Shown here one piece after another: positions 11,027 through 24,400 of a stretch of DNA of 64,000 bases. How positions within the stretch are numbered: position 1 is the first letter of the stretch; each line of letters starts with the position of its first letter. The notes beneath the pieces are model-generated. The model searched no databases. It was not told where the DNA came from and saw only the letters and a program-made list of their open reading frames with translations. A program made the translations under genes and the position numbers. This DNA is from Sitta carolinensis. Taxonomy: Eukaryota > Chordata > Aves > Passeriformes > Sittidae. Where the stretch lies: assembly GCA_032173965.1 (NCBI GenBank), contig CM063294.1:4138452-4202451 (forward strand). Direction: 5' to 3'.

Positions 11027-13323
11027 GTAAGTCTGAATTGCTTGTTAGAATAAATGCAGCCTTGGATTTGAAGGAAGGAGGAAGGGATGAATTTTTTATA
11101 GTTTAGTACTGCAGTATTAGAAATCACTTTTTTAATGTGAGTTTAACGAAACTGAAGGGGTTCCCTGTTGGATGGGCAGGCACACTTAAACCACACTGTC
11201 AGATGAAGATCCCTAGGCTGACATTTCAGTGGGTTTTTAAGGGTACATTTCTTAGTCTTTCACTCATAGAGACTGACAGGAATTCTGTCCCAGAGTTTAT
11301 TCCAATGTATGCTTATTGTTAGAGATGATTATGACATTTAGCATTTTGGTTTTGTGCCTCCAGCTATGGTATGGTTGTTTCAAATAGTCAAAGGAAAGCA
11401 CTATTACAAGATATGGACAATGGCAGCTTCTGGTGATCGTTATTGGTTTAGAGAGGAGAATAAATTAGCAAATGTATAGATCAGTCATTCAAATATAGCT
11501 GTATAATTCTGCTGACAGTCCTGGCACAGTGCATTGTATATATTTAATAAGAGCAGTGTTCTGGAAAGAGAATAATGTGTCAGATACCTGCTGATAGTCT
11601 TCAAAATGGATCCTTCTGAAGCTATTTCAAGTTTTAACCCTATGGACCCATTGCTAATTACTCATTTAACTGTTTGCTTTTAGTAAGGTTTTATTGTCTG
11701 GATCAAACTAATTTAGGGAACCCAGCCAAACCAGGCAATTTGTTCTGCATTGGTTTCACGTGGTTTCTGCCATCTGGAGCTTCCTGGCCATTTGAATCCA
11801 TGTGAGATCTCAGGGGCTTTGAAGGCAGCTCTAGTGGGACCCTTTTTATTTCTGCAAGAGTTTCAGATGCAGCACTGCAGGCTTGGTGGGGTGGGGTTTT
11901 GTAAGTGCACACCGTCAGACTTGGGGAACTAATCACAAGCATTTGCCTCATGTTTTATGAATGATCAATAATTTGTAGCTACAGTGCACTCAGAAAATTA
12001 TGTTGACATTGTTAAGTGCTCTGTTCCCTGTGTAAGTAGATAGTAAACAGGAATGAAAAATGCATGCTATATAAGTGCGTAGAGAAACTGGAAAGCATCT
12101 GTCCTCATCAAACCTTCAGGATTTATGTTTTAAAAATTGGAATATTTTTTTTTTTATTTAAAACTGACTGTAGGGAAGTACAGTGCTGTCCTTCCTGTCC
12201 CCATCGATCACTCAGAGGGAGGGAGGCCTCGACAGGGGATGTATTTTGGGCATAAATCCAGCATGAAACCGTAGAGAGAGTATTTTTAAGAGTTTGTTTC
12301 CCGTGAAACAAAAGATTCTTTTATCTGTCCTTGGTAGCTGCTGAGATCAGAGGTGTGCAGGAGCAGGTCAAACTCAAGGCAAAAGGAAGCTGCTCCCTAC
12401 AAAGCATCTCTTGCTGGGTTTTAGTGGCAGCCTCCAAGCAGAGGCTCTTTAGGAAATCTTTGTAGCCAAGCTCATTTCTTTTACCTGATGCTGTAAAGAA
12501 GTTTCTCCATTTTAATTAAAGGGATTTTCTGAAAAGAGTGGTTTTCATATGAGCAGACCAACATTCCAACCACAACTTTTCTCAGTGTCCTGATCCCTGA
12601 TTAGACTTCTTTTCCTGTTTCTTCCATTTTATGAAAAGAAGGAGTTACCGGGAAGAAACAAGCAAACAAACACCTCTTTCCTTCCAAGTTATTTGGCTTT
12701 CTGCTAGTGAAAGGCCCCTGTGCACCATGCAACAAGGACATGTGGGAATGCCATGGAGGGATTGCTGCTGCTCATGGTCCTAAAGCAGCAGCTCTGTGTG
12801 GCAGGAATGCCAGGCACTGGGGCTCACTGCTGCTGTTAAATCACAGGAAGAACATTGATCAAATCCCCGTTTTTTATTGTGTATAAGGGACAAGAAACCT
12901 AACTATTATTTGATTGACAGTATTGACTCTGTCTCATCATATATTCCTTGTCTGCTTAAGTGTTAAAGGTAAACAGCAGGTGGAGGAATCTGTCTGGAAA
13001 TTGAATTGCTTCCTAGGCTTAAGAAAACAGCTCAGAGCTTTGCAGTGGCAGGGCATTAGCCTAAATCATATAATTTTTTTTCTTTATTTTTTTTCTCTGG
13101 AATCCTTTTTTTGCTAAATGAATCTGAATATCTGTAATATGGATATCTGAATTTGAATGCTTGTCCTCTGGTTGTCTTTCACTTGAGTTTAGGACTAGAG
13201 ACAGATCCAGGTCAAGGAACTTTGCAAAGAGACTTCATTTCAGAGAACCGTGTTTCCACTGTGGTTGGTAAAGCTCCAGCAGAATTCCAGAGAGGGAGAA
13301 AATGATGGGGAAAAAAAAAAGGA

Positions 13324-13490
13324 AAGTGTCAGACCACCTTTGCAACAGGTGGTAGCACCAACCCCACCTCTAATATGTAATTAGCTGTTGTGGTGTAATA
13401 TGTCTATAAATAGTCCTCCTAAGATGAACCTTATTGTATGATGTGTCAGCCTAGAGTTTAATACATTTTAATGCAAAACAAAATTGAATT
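13324..13490. repeat. Diverged intronic element, copy A
   Basis: This copy aligns by eye along its whole length with copy B, 1.5 kb downstream. The anchors come in the same order: GTCAG, GGTGGTAGCACCAACCC, CCACCTC, ATGTAATTA, TGTATGATGTGTCAG, ACATTTTAATG and AAAATTGAAT. The family is not recognised. It could be an old dispersed repeat or a local duplication of a non-coding element. The sequence just outside the aligned part does not obviously match. Confidence 0.6.
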
Positions 13491-14820
13491 CTTAATATAG
13501 AAATTTAAAGGTCAGAGATACATAAAGCAATGTGATGCCACATTTTACTTAGTAATTAAATTGCTAAGATTACCCTGCTTGTTTTTAAAATGTGAACATA
13601 TCTGCATGTGCCTTTAAAAAAAAAAAATCAACTTTAGTAATTAGCTACAAAATCCCATATACATAATGCTGTTTTCATAACCTAAATTTTAATCATCTTT
13701 ACGTTTAATGCTCTTTACAGTAGAATGAAAAGATTGCTGTAGATTCTTCTAGAGGGGTCTAATCCAGTCCAGAAGTAATTTCCTGGGTTCACCAGTGACC
13801 TCTGTTTTGCTTTCATTGTGTTCTTACCATTCTGCCTTCCCTGATCTTGCAAGTGTAAAGGGAAAGCTGAAGTCTCTGCAGGCTGAGGTCCCATCCTCCC
13901 ATCCCACTGACTTCAGGCTCCAAGGGCTGTGCTGCTGATATTTTGCAGTATTTTGATATTTAGCAAAGAGCACTTTGAATCTGCCTGAAGTGCAGGAGAA
14001 ATACAAGGATGCATTCCTGAGCTCTATGAGAGTGGGAGCAGCTCCAGGACTTTTGGACTTTTGGGGTATCCCATCCCCAGCATACAGAAAGGCTCCAGGA
14101 CCTGCTGCCCTCCAGCCATGGGAGCTGGAAGCTTCTGCCTTTCACAGGGAATTATGTTTCCAGTGGCAGATTTGTCACTCAACACATCAAGGTCTCCTGT
14201 CAGGTGGGAGAGGGAGACATCCCCATTCACAGAGGGCAAGTTCTGACTTCTGTGGAAGGGAGCAGTTCTTTTCTTTGCAGCAACTACCAAATTCAGATGG
14301 AGCAAAGGCTGGGAACTCCCTAGCAATACCTCAAGCTGTTAATTAGCGAAAAAACCTTTCAGTGCCTGGGGCCTCCCGTGGCAGTGGGAGCCTGGAGGGG
14401 TCTCCTGGCCATGACAGGTTCAGTGTCCAAAACTCTCCAGGTATGTAACTCAGGGAGCACAGAGATACCCTTGCTTGCTGAAATGGGATGCTGACCCACA
14501 GGCAGGGGCTGCAGCCCCCAGATGCCAGCTCTAGAGCTTTCCCACTCCCCTGTGCCCACAGGAAATCAGTGGCCATTCCCACTGAGGTCCCAGCTGCTGT
14601 TTCTGCGGGGGAAAAAAAATCAGCAATGAGCTCACATTCAAAATAAAAAGGTGAACTGCCATGCTTTGTGCACTGCTGGGGAGAAAGGGGACTGACCTCT
14701 TCTCTTGAGAAGAAGAGTAATAAAATTTACCTCAAAACCTGAAAGGGTCATCCAACAGTTCATTCAGTTAAGTCTTGCCAAAGTTACAAAGTGAACATAC
14801 AATACTGTCTTTATTATAAG

Positions 14821-14980
14821 AAATGTCAGGGTGTCTTGCCAATAGCTGGTACTGCCAACCCACCTCCAGCATGTAATTGCCTTTGGAGGCTTAATTTGGC
14901 TGTAAGTATTTCTGCTAGATTGAACTGTATGGAGTGTCAGACCAGGATTTGAACATTTTACATGAGAAATAAAATTGAAT
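14821..14980. repeat. Diverged intronic element, copy B
   Basis: This is the partner of copy A in the same orientation. It shows AATGTCAG, GCTGGTACTGCCAACCC, ACCTCCAGC, ATGTAATTG, TGTATGGAGTGTCAG, ACATTTTACATG and AAAATTGAAT in the same order and at similar spacing. Small indels and many substitutions separate the two, so the duplication or insertion is old. Confidence 0.6.
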
Positions 14981-17473
14981 CATGATAAAGTCTGCAGACT
15001 AGAAGTCAGTTTCAAAACCAGGATATCCAGTTTCTTGGGGAGGCAGAAGTAGTTTGTGCCCTTGGAAGCAGCTGTTACCTGTTGTTCCTTCCCCTGAGCA
15101 TGAATTTTGCCATGGCAGATGAGGCTGCAGTCATCTGTCCCTTGTTATACAGAAGCTGACTTTGTTTTCTGGAAATGGTGCTGCAGTGTGCTGTGCTCCG
15201 TGGTGCTTGGGCTCTTTGTGATTTTTACAGCCATGCCCTCAGTCTGCCCTGCTGGCTGAGTGCAGGGGTGTCACTGGGGGCAGTTCACTGTCTGTCTAGA
15301 CTGTTTGAGACTTGCAGTGCCATGCAGCTCCTGAAAACAGCTCACACCATCAAACCCAGCTATTGGTAAAGGCTGCAAACCCTCTCAGCATCCTGCAGAA
15401 GAGAGCAGCAGCTTTGGGCTTTTCCTCCTCACATGTGCCTCAAGATTCCAAACCCATCTCCAGCAGACAGAAATATTCTAGGGAAACCCTGCTCAGAACT
15501 GTTTTTATGATAAAAGTGCAGGGTTGGAGGTGAGACCAAGCAGATCCCTCGGGGCTGGGCTGGGCTCAGAGCTTTTCCAGATGGGAAGGTGTGTCAGTAA
15601 CTCAGCACTGGGGAGCTGGAATGCTGACATTGACCCAGCAGGTACAGCAGGGTGAATGCTTCTGTTAAGTGTGAATAAAATCCAGCTTGCTCTGTGTTGA
15701 AGTTATGAAGTCAACAGAAATAATATTATTATGAACTCCAGCCATAAAGTAAATAAAATGTGACTGGAAAGTGAGCTGTGTGAACAATGTCACCTTGATA
15801 CCTCCTTGATCTCTTCACAGCCCCCCATAAAGCACACCCGGGCTTTCTGAAAATTTATTTTGACCTTCTGCCCAAAATAAAAGTCTGGAAATAGGATTAA
15901 ATATTGTCACCAGGGTAAATCAGGAAGTCCCTATGGAATAAGCCTTCAGGAGTTACCAGGCTGAGATCAGGCTGGCTCCCATTTGGGTTCTGCCAGAGAG
16001 CATAGGAATCTCAAAACTCAGTTTCTGTTCCAGTTTCTTCCGCTCTTTCAAGAAGAATTCCTGGTAGAATCTCAGAGTTGTAAGAAGATGGGCTTTTCTG
16101 TAGTGGGAGTCTGCTATAAACTGTCAGTAGGTTTTTTTCTGATTAAAAATTCCTTGTCAAGTGTGATGATCACATATAAAAGAATCTTTTAGAGCTGGGA
16201 AGGATGGAGTTAGAGGTCTCTGAGTTGCAGACCAGGCAAAAGGTTACAATCCTTTCATTTTTAAGCTTTATATCAGCTGATTATTTTTCCTGGTAACCCT
16301 AGACTGAAAAGTATGTAATTTCTCATGTTTATTATTCTAGCTGTTCAGACTTTAGGAGGAAACTTTTTGTTGTTTTTGTTTTTGGTGACTGAATGTTGTC
16401 ATCCACCACTTTTTCTTCTTTTTCCTTTTTTGTTGCATTCTGATATGAGAAACTCTAATTAAGGAAGACAAATAACAAAATCCAGGTTGGCAGAACATCT
16501 GCTTTGACAATATTCCAGGCAGGATTGCAGAGCTATAACATCTTTACCTATTTGTTATTGCAGAGCTTCTCTATTCTCTGCCTTGCAACTTTGATTTCAA
16601 CATAATCTTGGATTTTCAAATCCTTTGCATGGGAAAGGTATTTATAATTGGCTTCTTCTGAGTCTGCTGGCATATTTATGGATAATTTTGTGTTGCTGAA
16701 AAGATCAGGCATTATTAACTCAAATGAGCAGAGTTGCCTATCTGCTGAAGTCTTTTGGCAGCAATTAAAATTCAGATGTTTGCACTGTATAAAGTTGCCA
16801 ATTCCTTTGCAAATTATGGCCAGCTTTTGCTCTTTTGGCCTCCAATATTTGCTCTTTTTGGCCTTCAGTATCTAAGAGACCACTAAAATTGCCCCTGTGT
16901 TTTAATACATGTATCTAAGTATCTTTACTGTGGCAAAAAGTAACTAACAAAGCTTTATAACTACAAGTGTAGGTCAGTTTGCAATCTGCAGTCTTTGTCT
17001 ATTAGGGTAACTCACCCTCCCTTCCCACCACAAACATTTATTTACTTATTTTCTATGCAAATATGCATGGTGGCATGAGCTTTACCAGGAGGGGCATCTT
17101 TGGGAGCATTTATTTATGCCAGCATTCAAAAGAGATGCTGAGCTATAAACATTTCCACTAGAGAAATAGCTGAGCCCCAAAATTAAATGCATATGTCAGA
17201 ATATCCTCCCTTGACTTGCTTTGACACTGAACATAAACTCTTCATGTGAGCATTAGCACAAAGCACTAAACTTCTGGAAGGAGAAATCTGCGTGTAAGTA
17301 TTTCTATATGTTTTTATGTTATTTTTGGCTGATTGCTGGCGTGCTCCTATTCTTTCTGATCACAAGAAAGCACAAGAGGTGATGGGCCACATGCTGTAGG
17401 GCCCACTCTCTGACAGTTGTTCAGCAGACATAAACCAGTGTACTCCAGTTTCCCACATGAAACATATTTCCAA

Positions 17474-17478
<5 letters not shown>

Positions 17479-17519
<41 letters not shown>
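17479..17519. repeat. T41 homopolymer
   Basis: An uninterrupted run of 41 T lies in the intron. It could be the tail of a retroposed sequence on the minus strand, but no body or target-site duplication was recognised next to it. Its exact length is unreliable. Confidence 0.9.
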
Positions 17520-17523
<4 letters not shown>

Positions 17524-18740
17524 AAGTGATGACTTCTGAAAAGAGCAAGACCCACATTATTTCTATCTGAGGCCAAGCTGTCCTCTTTCCATGTCTTCTG
17601 TCAACTTTTATCCCAGTAAGATTGCCAGCTCTTCTGAGCAGAGTAGCCCAGGTGTTAATCTGATACCTTGTCATTTGTTTTATATCACCTGGAATTGGAT
17701 TTTGAAACTATTACTCATGCTGTGTCTGTACTGGGATTATTTCTGGAATAATGTGCTATTCTGCATGAGTAATGGTGTTGGAATTCAGCATCTTCTTGGG
17801 AATAAGAACATAGCTTGTACTTTCTCCTTTTTGTTGTATATAGTAAAACAAAGAACAATGTTTCCTGTCATAAACCTCAACAAATAGAATTATTCATCAT
17901 AATCTATACAGGACATCATGGGAGATACTTGAAGGACTCAGGCTCAAAGTTTTAATGTGCTTAAGGCCTTCTATATAAATGTTTTAAATAATTAAATGCC
18001 ATTTATTTTTATGCGTCTCTGATGGCACTTTTATCATTCAGAAATTGTCTGTTCACAGGGGTTTTCACAAATATGAAATATTCAAAAGATTAATTTTGCA
18101 TTTCAGGGGAACTTCATTTGACTTTGTAGATCAAAGTTTTCTAATATTGATCTATAAGCAAACATCTTGAGTCTGTATAGGCAGAGTAAATATTTAGAAT
18201 ATAATGCTGTGTATTGCAGTGGCTGTGAATTGACAATTAAGAGATCCTTGTTTCCTTTTGAGTGGTGGGTTTTTATTTAAATGCACGTACTAAAGTTGGT
18301 ATCAGATACATGGTACAGTGAATAAAAGTGATCCATATTTCAATTTGTGACACCATTTCAATGGCAGTAACGTTAACTGACTCTTACCAGATGAGCACCC
18401 AGACCCAAGCATTGTCCATAACTTCATGGAAGGAATCAGATGCTGGGAACTTCCACTTATTGTTTCCTGAGACATGGATAAGAAAGAACTACATGAGGTG
18501 TTAAAAGCTGGCAACTGCATTAATTTAAGTTATTTTGATATAGCTGGAGTAACTGTGGCTTTGGTGAGTGTCTTTGTAAGGACAGCAGAAATACCTTTGA
18601 ATTTCTGGACGCTCTCCTTTGCCGAATGACTGTCTCTCTAGATAACCACTAAAAGGAGCAAACTCTTCCTCCCTCCCTCCCTCCAGCATGATGTTTGGAA
18701 TAAAACACGACTGATTCTGTGCCTGGTTGTGTCCTTCCAG

Positions 18741-18884
18741 CAATCTCAGCAACAACAAGATCAAGGAGATCCGCGAGGGCGCGTTCGACGGCGCGGCGGG
18801 CGTGCAGGAGCTGATCCTGACGGAGAACCAGCTGGAGGCCGTGCACGGCAGGATGTTCCGAGGGCTCACGGGCCTCAAGACCCT
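18741..18884 (+). CDS. SLIT3: SLIT3 exon c: two LRRs of D3
   Basis: The exon has 144 nt in phase 2 at both ends and encodes two 24-residue repeats. The first is [20 protein letters not shown] followed by VQEL. The second is [18 protein letters not shown] followed by TGLKTL. The acceptor is CCTTCCAG, ending at 18740, and the donor is GTAAGT at 18885. NLS is a potential N-glycosylation sequon. Base composition is odd: I count 15 CpG in 144 bases, concentrated around GAGGGCGCGTTCGACGGC, inside an AT-rich, CpG-poor intron context. Codons are strongly G/C-ended, unlike neighbouring exons b and d. The reading frame is intact. Confidence 0.97.
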
Positions 18885-21310
18885 GTAAGTGCCAGCCCTG
18901 CCCTTGTCCCTCCCTCAGCAGGCTGGGAGTGCTCAGCTTCAGCAGAAATACCTGTCAGGACACAGTGCTGCGGCTGCTGCCGCGCCTCCCAGCGCGCTCG
19001 TGAGCGTTCCAGCACATCTCTGCTCCTGGGCAGGTTTGAGATTCGTGTGCTCTGTCTGTAAAGTGGACAGATTTTCACAGGATTGATGTGACAGGGAACA
19101 CATCATGTGTCAGATTTGTGCACTTGCAGTCATTTAATGCTTTTGTTATTTTGTTATTTCCTGTGGACACAAGATATGTTTGCTGTCTCTTTGTCTATCC
19201 TCCAGCCAAATTGGAGCTGTGCTGTAGAAAAAAAGCTCTTGCCTAGGTGGGCCTGTCAAGAAATAGACTCTAGGAATCAAAATGCAATTAAAATCTGAAA
19301 TTTATTCATTAGGAACAGATACTACTTATGTTGCAAGGTATCATGACACAATTAGTTCAGTCCTTACTCAAGTGTAAAAAGAAATTCAAGTTTCATTTCA
19401 AGGACTTTGTTCTGTAATGACAAATATGGAACTTTTGCTCTTCCATTAACATTTTTTGAGGTTACAGCCATCTGTTCTTTAATTTAATGTATGCACTTTA
19501 CTAAGGGATTTGAAAATACTGCCCATAGATATTAAATTAATTTTTATACTGTAAAGCAGCCTGTGGCAGTGCTCCTAAACAAAATTCAGCATTTTTTAAT
19601 AAAAAGATGCTTAACATTCAAGCTATCCTGCTGACCTGACCTACATTTCCCCCAGCTGATAAAGCAGTCTAAATATACACAGCATGATATGAGGATTTGT
19701 GAGTCTAAGTTTTCTTTCAGGAAGGGCACACAGTGCATGGTGAACCATGATATGAAACCAAAGGGTTTGGCATATATTGCTGTCCATTAATTGACTTTCT
19801 TTCAGCGTTAAAATTGTAATCTTTTGCAAAGGGGCTGCATTTGTCAGGGTCATGGTCCAGCTTTTAAAAGACTGCATGTTCCTGCAATGTAATAAATCCC
19901 TGTGCAGGATATATTGCCGTTCAAATTCATCCATCCCATCTTGCTTTTCTGCTGCCTTACACATTCCATACAGGGCAGGAGAAATGTTTCCTGCCACTGC
20001 TAAGCCACTAAGGGCCTTATTCTCTCATTTGCTACCTGTTCATTGTAGAGCTTGTGCTCTTGACCTGGCAAAGCTGTGTCTCTGTGCCCTGTGGTCTCTC
20101 CTGACACAGTTTCACCCCAGCAAAATTAGAGACCGTGGTGCCTCTGGTGGTAACTGCCCAGAGACTGGTGATGCAGGAGCAGCACAGTGCTCAGCCTCAG
20201 ACAGGGAATGTCTCTGATGACACTGTGAGTGTTTTCCCAGCCCTATCCAAACTCTCTTTGGTGATTTTCAGGTACCTATTCATGCAGCATTTCAATGCCC
20301 AGCTGGCAGATACCAATCTGAGATTTAAATTCAAACTCCTAGGGGATTCCGAGTTCATTGTTCACTGCATGAATTTGAACTCCTGATACCCAGGAGTTAA
20401 CCCTCCTCAGTTTGGAGGATCAGTTCACTGCAGCAGCAGCACGAGCTGCATGTATTTTGTGGATCTCTGGTAGTGTGCTTTAATTACTGAATAATTTTTC
20501 ACCTAAGTAGGAATATCCAACAGTGCAGTGATGTTTACAGACCCAGATATTGATTGGCATGCAGTGTAACAAATACACATGAGCCTTTTTTGCAATGGAG
20601 TGAAACAAGATACTCCAGTCTTTCAGATTAATTGGTCTTTATTGTCGAGTTCATTGTTACCATAACAACTCACAGAGATGTATCTTTCAAAACACAGCAC
20701 TGATTCATCTGGTACAAGCACCAAGCAAAGACCATTTTATAGAATGATTACTGGGTTTTGTCTTCACAATTAATGATGATAATGATGTTCCAGAAGCTGT
20801 GCCAGGTCTGGAAATCTTTCCTAAGATATTCCTTGATTTTGGATGAGGATGCTGTTTGCTTCCATACTTTTGCAGTGTAGATTACAAAAAACATCCAGGA
20901 CATGAGCAGAAATAATGCTTGTATTAAATAATGTATTGTTATTGTCACACACTTCTGGCAGTCTTTCTCAATTGAGCTCTGAAATACATCTCAGCTTACT
21001 TTCAGGTATTTATTAAATTGAGCCTTTAGTTTTTATTTCACATTTGTCACTTGTAATAATTTTAATTGCATATTGCTTTCAGATGTGCAGCTCCCATCAG
21101 CCTCTAATGCTGAGTGGAAGAGATGCATTTTAAATTCATGAGACCATGTTTACATGAATCTAACCCTCCTCTAGCTGTGTTCTATTTCAGCAATCAATAA
21201 AAACAGAATGCTTCCCAAAGCATCTCTTGATGCCCTTGGTAAAGCACCTCCCATCCTGAAATTATACCCCCTCCCAGTAGTTCCTAATTCCCTGTTTTTA
21301 ATCCTTGTAG
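18885..21310 (+). other. SLIT3: Intron between exons c and d
   Basis: This 2.4 kb intron holds nothing recognisable. Its first ~130 bases keep the elevated GC of exon c and then it becomes AT-rich. A 118-codon open frame on the minus strand (19641-19997) has no recognisable similarity and is taken as chance. Confidence 0.8.
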
Positions 21311-21454
21311 GATGCTGAGAAGCAACTCTATCAGCTGTATAAACAACGACACCTTTGCTGGCCTGAGCTCAGTGAGGCTCCTCTCTCTGTATGACAATCA
21401 CATCAGCACCATCACCCCTGGAGCCTTCAGCACACTGGTCTCTTTGTCTACAAT
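21311..21454 (+). CDS. SLIT3: SLIT3 exon d: two LRRs of D3
   Basis: The exon has 144 nt in phase 2 at both ends. The acceptor is CCTTGTAG, ending at 21310, and the donor is GTAAGT at 21455. The first repeat is [18 protein letters not shown] followed by SSVRLL. The second is [18 protein letters not shown] followed by [26 protein letters not shown] is nearly the same as vertebrate SLIT3, whereas SLIT2 has RITCVGNDSF here, so this exon is good evidence for the paralogue call. NDT is a potential N-glycosylation sequon. These are the last full repeats before the D3 C-cap. The frame is intact. Confidence 0.97.
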
Positions 21455-24400
21455 GTAAGTTCTCTTTTTATGGGATGAACTTGTCATGGTGTTGTTCTGT
21501 GCTTTCCTTTTAAAAAAGACAACATTTCAGTTTATATGGAAAACCTCATCTAGGGAAAGAAAACTCCATCCTACTGAAATCACAGGTTTGGAGGATACAA
21601 AGTGTGATTTCAAAAAAAAAAAAAAAAAAAAAAAGATATTTTCAATATTTTCAGCTGGAGTGGCTGAAAACATTGCAGGTTGCCAGCCCCAGGCAGGATG
21701 ACTGTGTTTTGCTGTGTCATAGCCCAGTGCAACGTGCAGGGGAAGGTCGTGTAAAACAATTTCTGCAGATTCAAAGGGCATAGCTAATCACAGTCAGCTC
21801 CTGAAGCTGCTTTAGTGTCAGTGGAGTCTCATTTTGTAAAAACAGCTTTCTTGGATTTCAGTTAAATTAGTTAAACATCAAAAGTCTACTAGATAATTCT
21901 TAGATTTTCAGAGTATCTGAAGAAGCCGAAATAGTCAAGTCTTACTGAGAGCGAATTTGAAAATCCCAACCTAAGCTTTATTTTAATTCCCTTACACTTC
22001 TCAATCATTCTTTGAAATATTTCCCATGCTTCTTAAATACTTTAACATGCTTTTTTAGTGTGTCCATTTTAATAAAGTACAGACTGATAAATATGGAAAG
22101 AAAGTCTGCCTTTTGTTTCCAGCTGTGAGAGGGGACCCTGGTGTTGCTGTTAATGGAAATTGTCTCTCCTGAAAATACAGCCTAATTGTCCAGTCAAAAT
22201 AAACTCTCGATCCTATTGCATTTCAGGGTTGGAAAACATTCTCCATCATGTTTGGGCAAAGAAAGAAGTGTAGAATCTCAGCTCTTTTGTTGCTTACACG
22301 TGCCCTTTGCTGTGGCAACTTTTCACCAGCAAACCAGTTATCATTTTGGCATTAGCTCTGTGCAGCATTAGGAACACAGAATTTTCTTTCCTTTTACGTT
22401 GTGTAGTCCCAAGAGTCTCCTTGAAATTGATGGATGAAGAGAGAAACACAAGAAGATTATTTTTATTGACTGTTTTGAAGTCTCTGGTCAGAGCAAATGG
22501 ACTTGCTGAAAGCTTGTTGTCACTGTGGTGCACTGTTGTCCCTGCTCCTCTCAGTTGTCTGTGCTTCCCTCCTCGGCTCCCTGTGTACAGGGACTCTCTG
22601 AGTCACTGTGTGAAGCCCCTGCCTTGCTTTCATAGAATTGTCTTTGTCTATGTTGTTAGAAAACAGCCCATTTTCTTTTTTCACCTTGCGCTTTCCAGCG
22701 TGAGCAATTAAAGCTGCTGCTAATTAGAATGCATTGCTTTGGCACTGATTGCAACCCTGTTGGCTCCTACCTGTGTCTTGGTGGAAAAGTTTGTTCTTTG
22801 ACACATTTTCATTCTCTGTGTGATCTACAGGCAGAAAAGGTGTGGTTTTGACTCCTTTAGACCCCGGGTTGAGGCCCTGGTGATGTTTGATGTATAAATG
22901 TGGAATCCAGCTTTGTTCATTTCTTGGCAGTGCTCCGTTGTAGGTGGATTTATTGGATGACACCAGCACCGAAGTTAGATGGTGTGACTGCCTTCCCTAT
23001 TCAGCCCACACTTTGGGGTAATTGGGTATTGTAATACCTTATTTTACATCTAGCAATGGGAGACAGAAATTAATGCATAGTTCCATTTCTCTACTGGCGT
23101 ATTTACAGCACTAAAGAACATTGCTCCTTTTGTTCTTGCCCTCTGCGAGTCAGTCTCGTTGATATTCTCAAAACATGGACAGCTCTGAAAATAATATCCT
23201 ATCTAATGATTTTCAATAGAGGGAGAACATCCATTTTGTAGAAAAAATAGCAATTTTTATTTTGTTGCTGGTCAAACTGGGCACTGTAGCGTTTGAAGTG
23301 CACTTGCACTTCTTCACGTGGAAAATTCAGTCGTGTCTTACACAGTCAAGGGGAGACATTTGCAAGCAGAACTGCTTTTCCATGGATTATTATTAAAATA
23401 ACTGCATGGAGCTAATGCCAGAATGACATATAACTATTCTTGTATAAACATAACCTGAATTCCAGAATATATTTTCAACCTAATTTCAAAAACATCCAGA
23501 TGTTTTCCGGCATGTTTTTCTAACAGGTCACTAGAATCTATTTAAATAGTTAATATTCTATGACTTCTTTGCAATTTTGAAGAGGCACTTGTAGTAGGAT
23601 ATGCATATTTCATTTCTCAAGACTTCTATTTCCCCTTGATTTTTAAAATATGTCTATGTCCTTGGGTAAACACTTCTGAATTTGATGTCAGTACAAAATC
23701 TCTGCTAAAAGTTTGATTGCTGTATTTCTGTCTGAGTGGGTAAATCACTATTTTATGTGTAGGAACTCTGATTATTAATGATGAGTTTTCACATCAATCT
23801 TTCTGCCAGCATTACTGTTTCTGATTTGAGAACTCCACTTGAATAGTCAGTTTCCTCAGTAAAGCTTTGGCATATAATTAGGCTTTCCAGACTTTCAATT
23901 CCATTTCAAGTCAAGTAGGAAATCTCTTTATCCATGTGATACTTTAAGGAGAGACTTCATCTTACATTTCTATCCAAAGTTGCATCACAGTCTTGCCATG
24001 AAAAGAACATGTATGTAGAGACATGTGTGAACCTGATACTGCATTAAAGCTAAAAATCCCTGCTCTGCAGTTGGAAAAGGATAAAATCTAGATGTTGCTA
24101 AAGTGGCAGAAGGACCAGTGTGGAATTGCTGACCAGATAAATTTGTCCTTTTTTTGCCTGAAGTGATTTGAATTTCTAAATGGGAGATTTGTTTATTTGT
24201 TAATTTTATCTGTAACATTTCTTTCTTACTTCCTAAGAAAAAGCATAATCCAACTTCTAAACTAAAGATTCCAAAATTTTACATCATATGTTTGCTGAGA
24301 AGCAAAGGAGGCTTTTGTGATAGTTACTGCTGCTCAACTAGTGAGCAGTAGCACATTGTCAAAACAATCTCTCCTCTCCAAACAGGGATAATTACTATTT

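Larger units (their letters stand above)
11027..18740 (+). other. SLIT3: Intron between exons b and c
   Basis: This 7.7 kb intron holds no recognisable gene. It contains the diverged element pair at 13324-13490 and 14821-14980, a T41 run at 17479-17519, and a CCCT-rich stretch at about 18668-18686 near the acceptor (GTCCTTCCAG). A stretch around 16178-16230 faintly resembles an old dispersed repeat but could not be assigned. Confidence 0.8.

Noticed and set aside
16178..16230. Possible old dispersed repeat (TTAGAGCTGGGAAGGATGGA)
   Set aside because: The similarity to a hAT- or CR1-type consensus is short and uncertain; not enough to call an element.
18525..18878. Open frames on the minus strand opposite exon c
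   Set aside because: They are shadows of the GC-rich SLIT3 exon on the other strand.
19641..19997. 118-codon open frame on the minus strand
   Set aside because: There is no recognisable domain, signal or similarity, and the region is ordinary intron.
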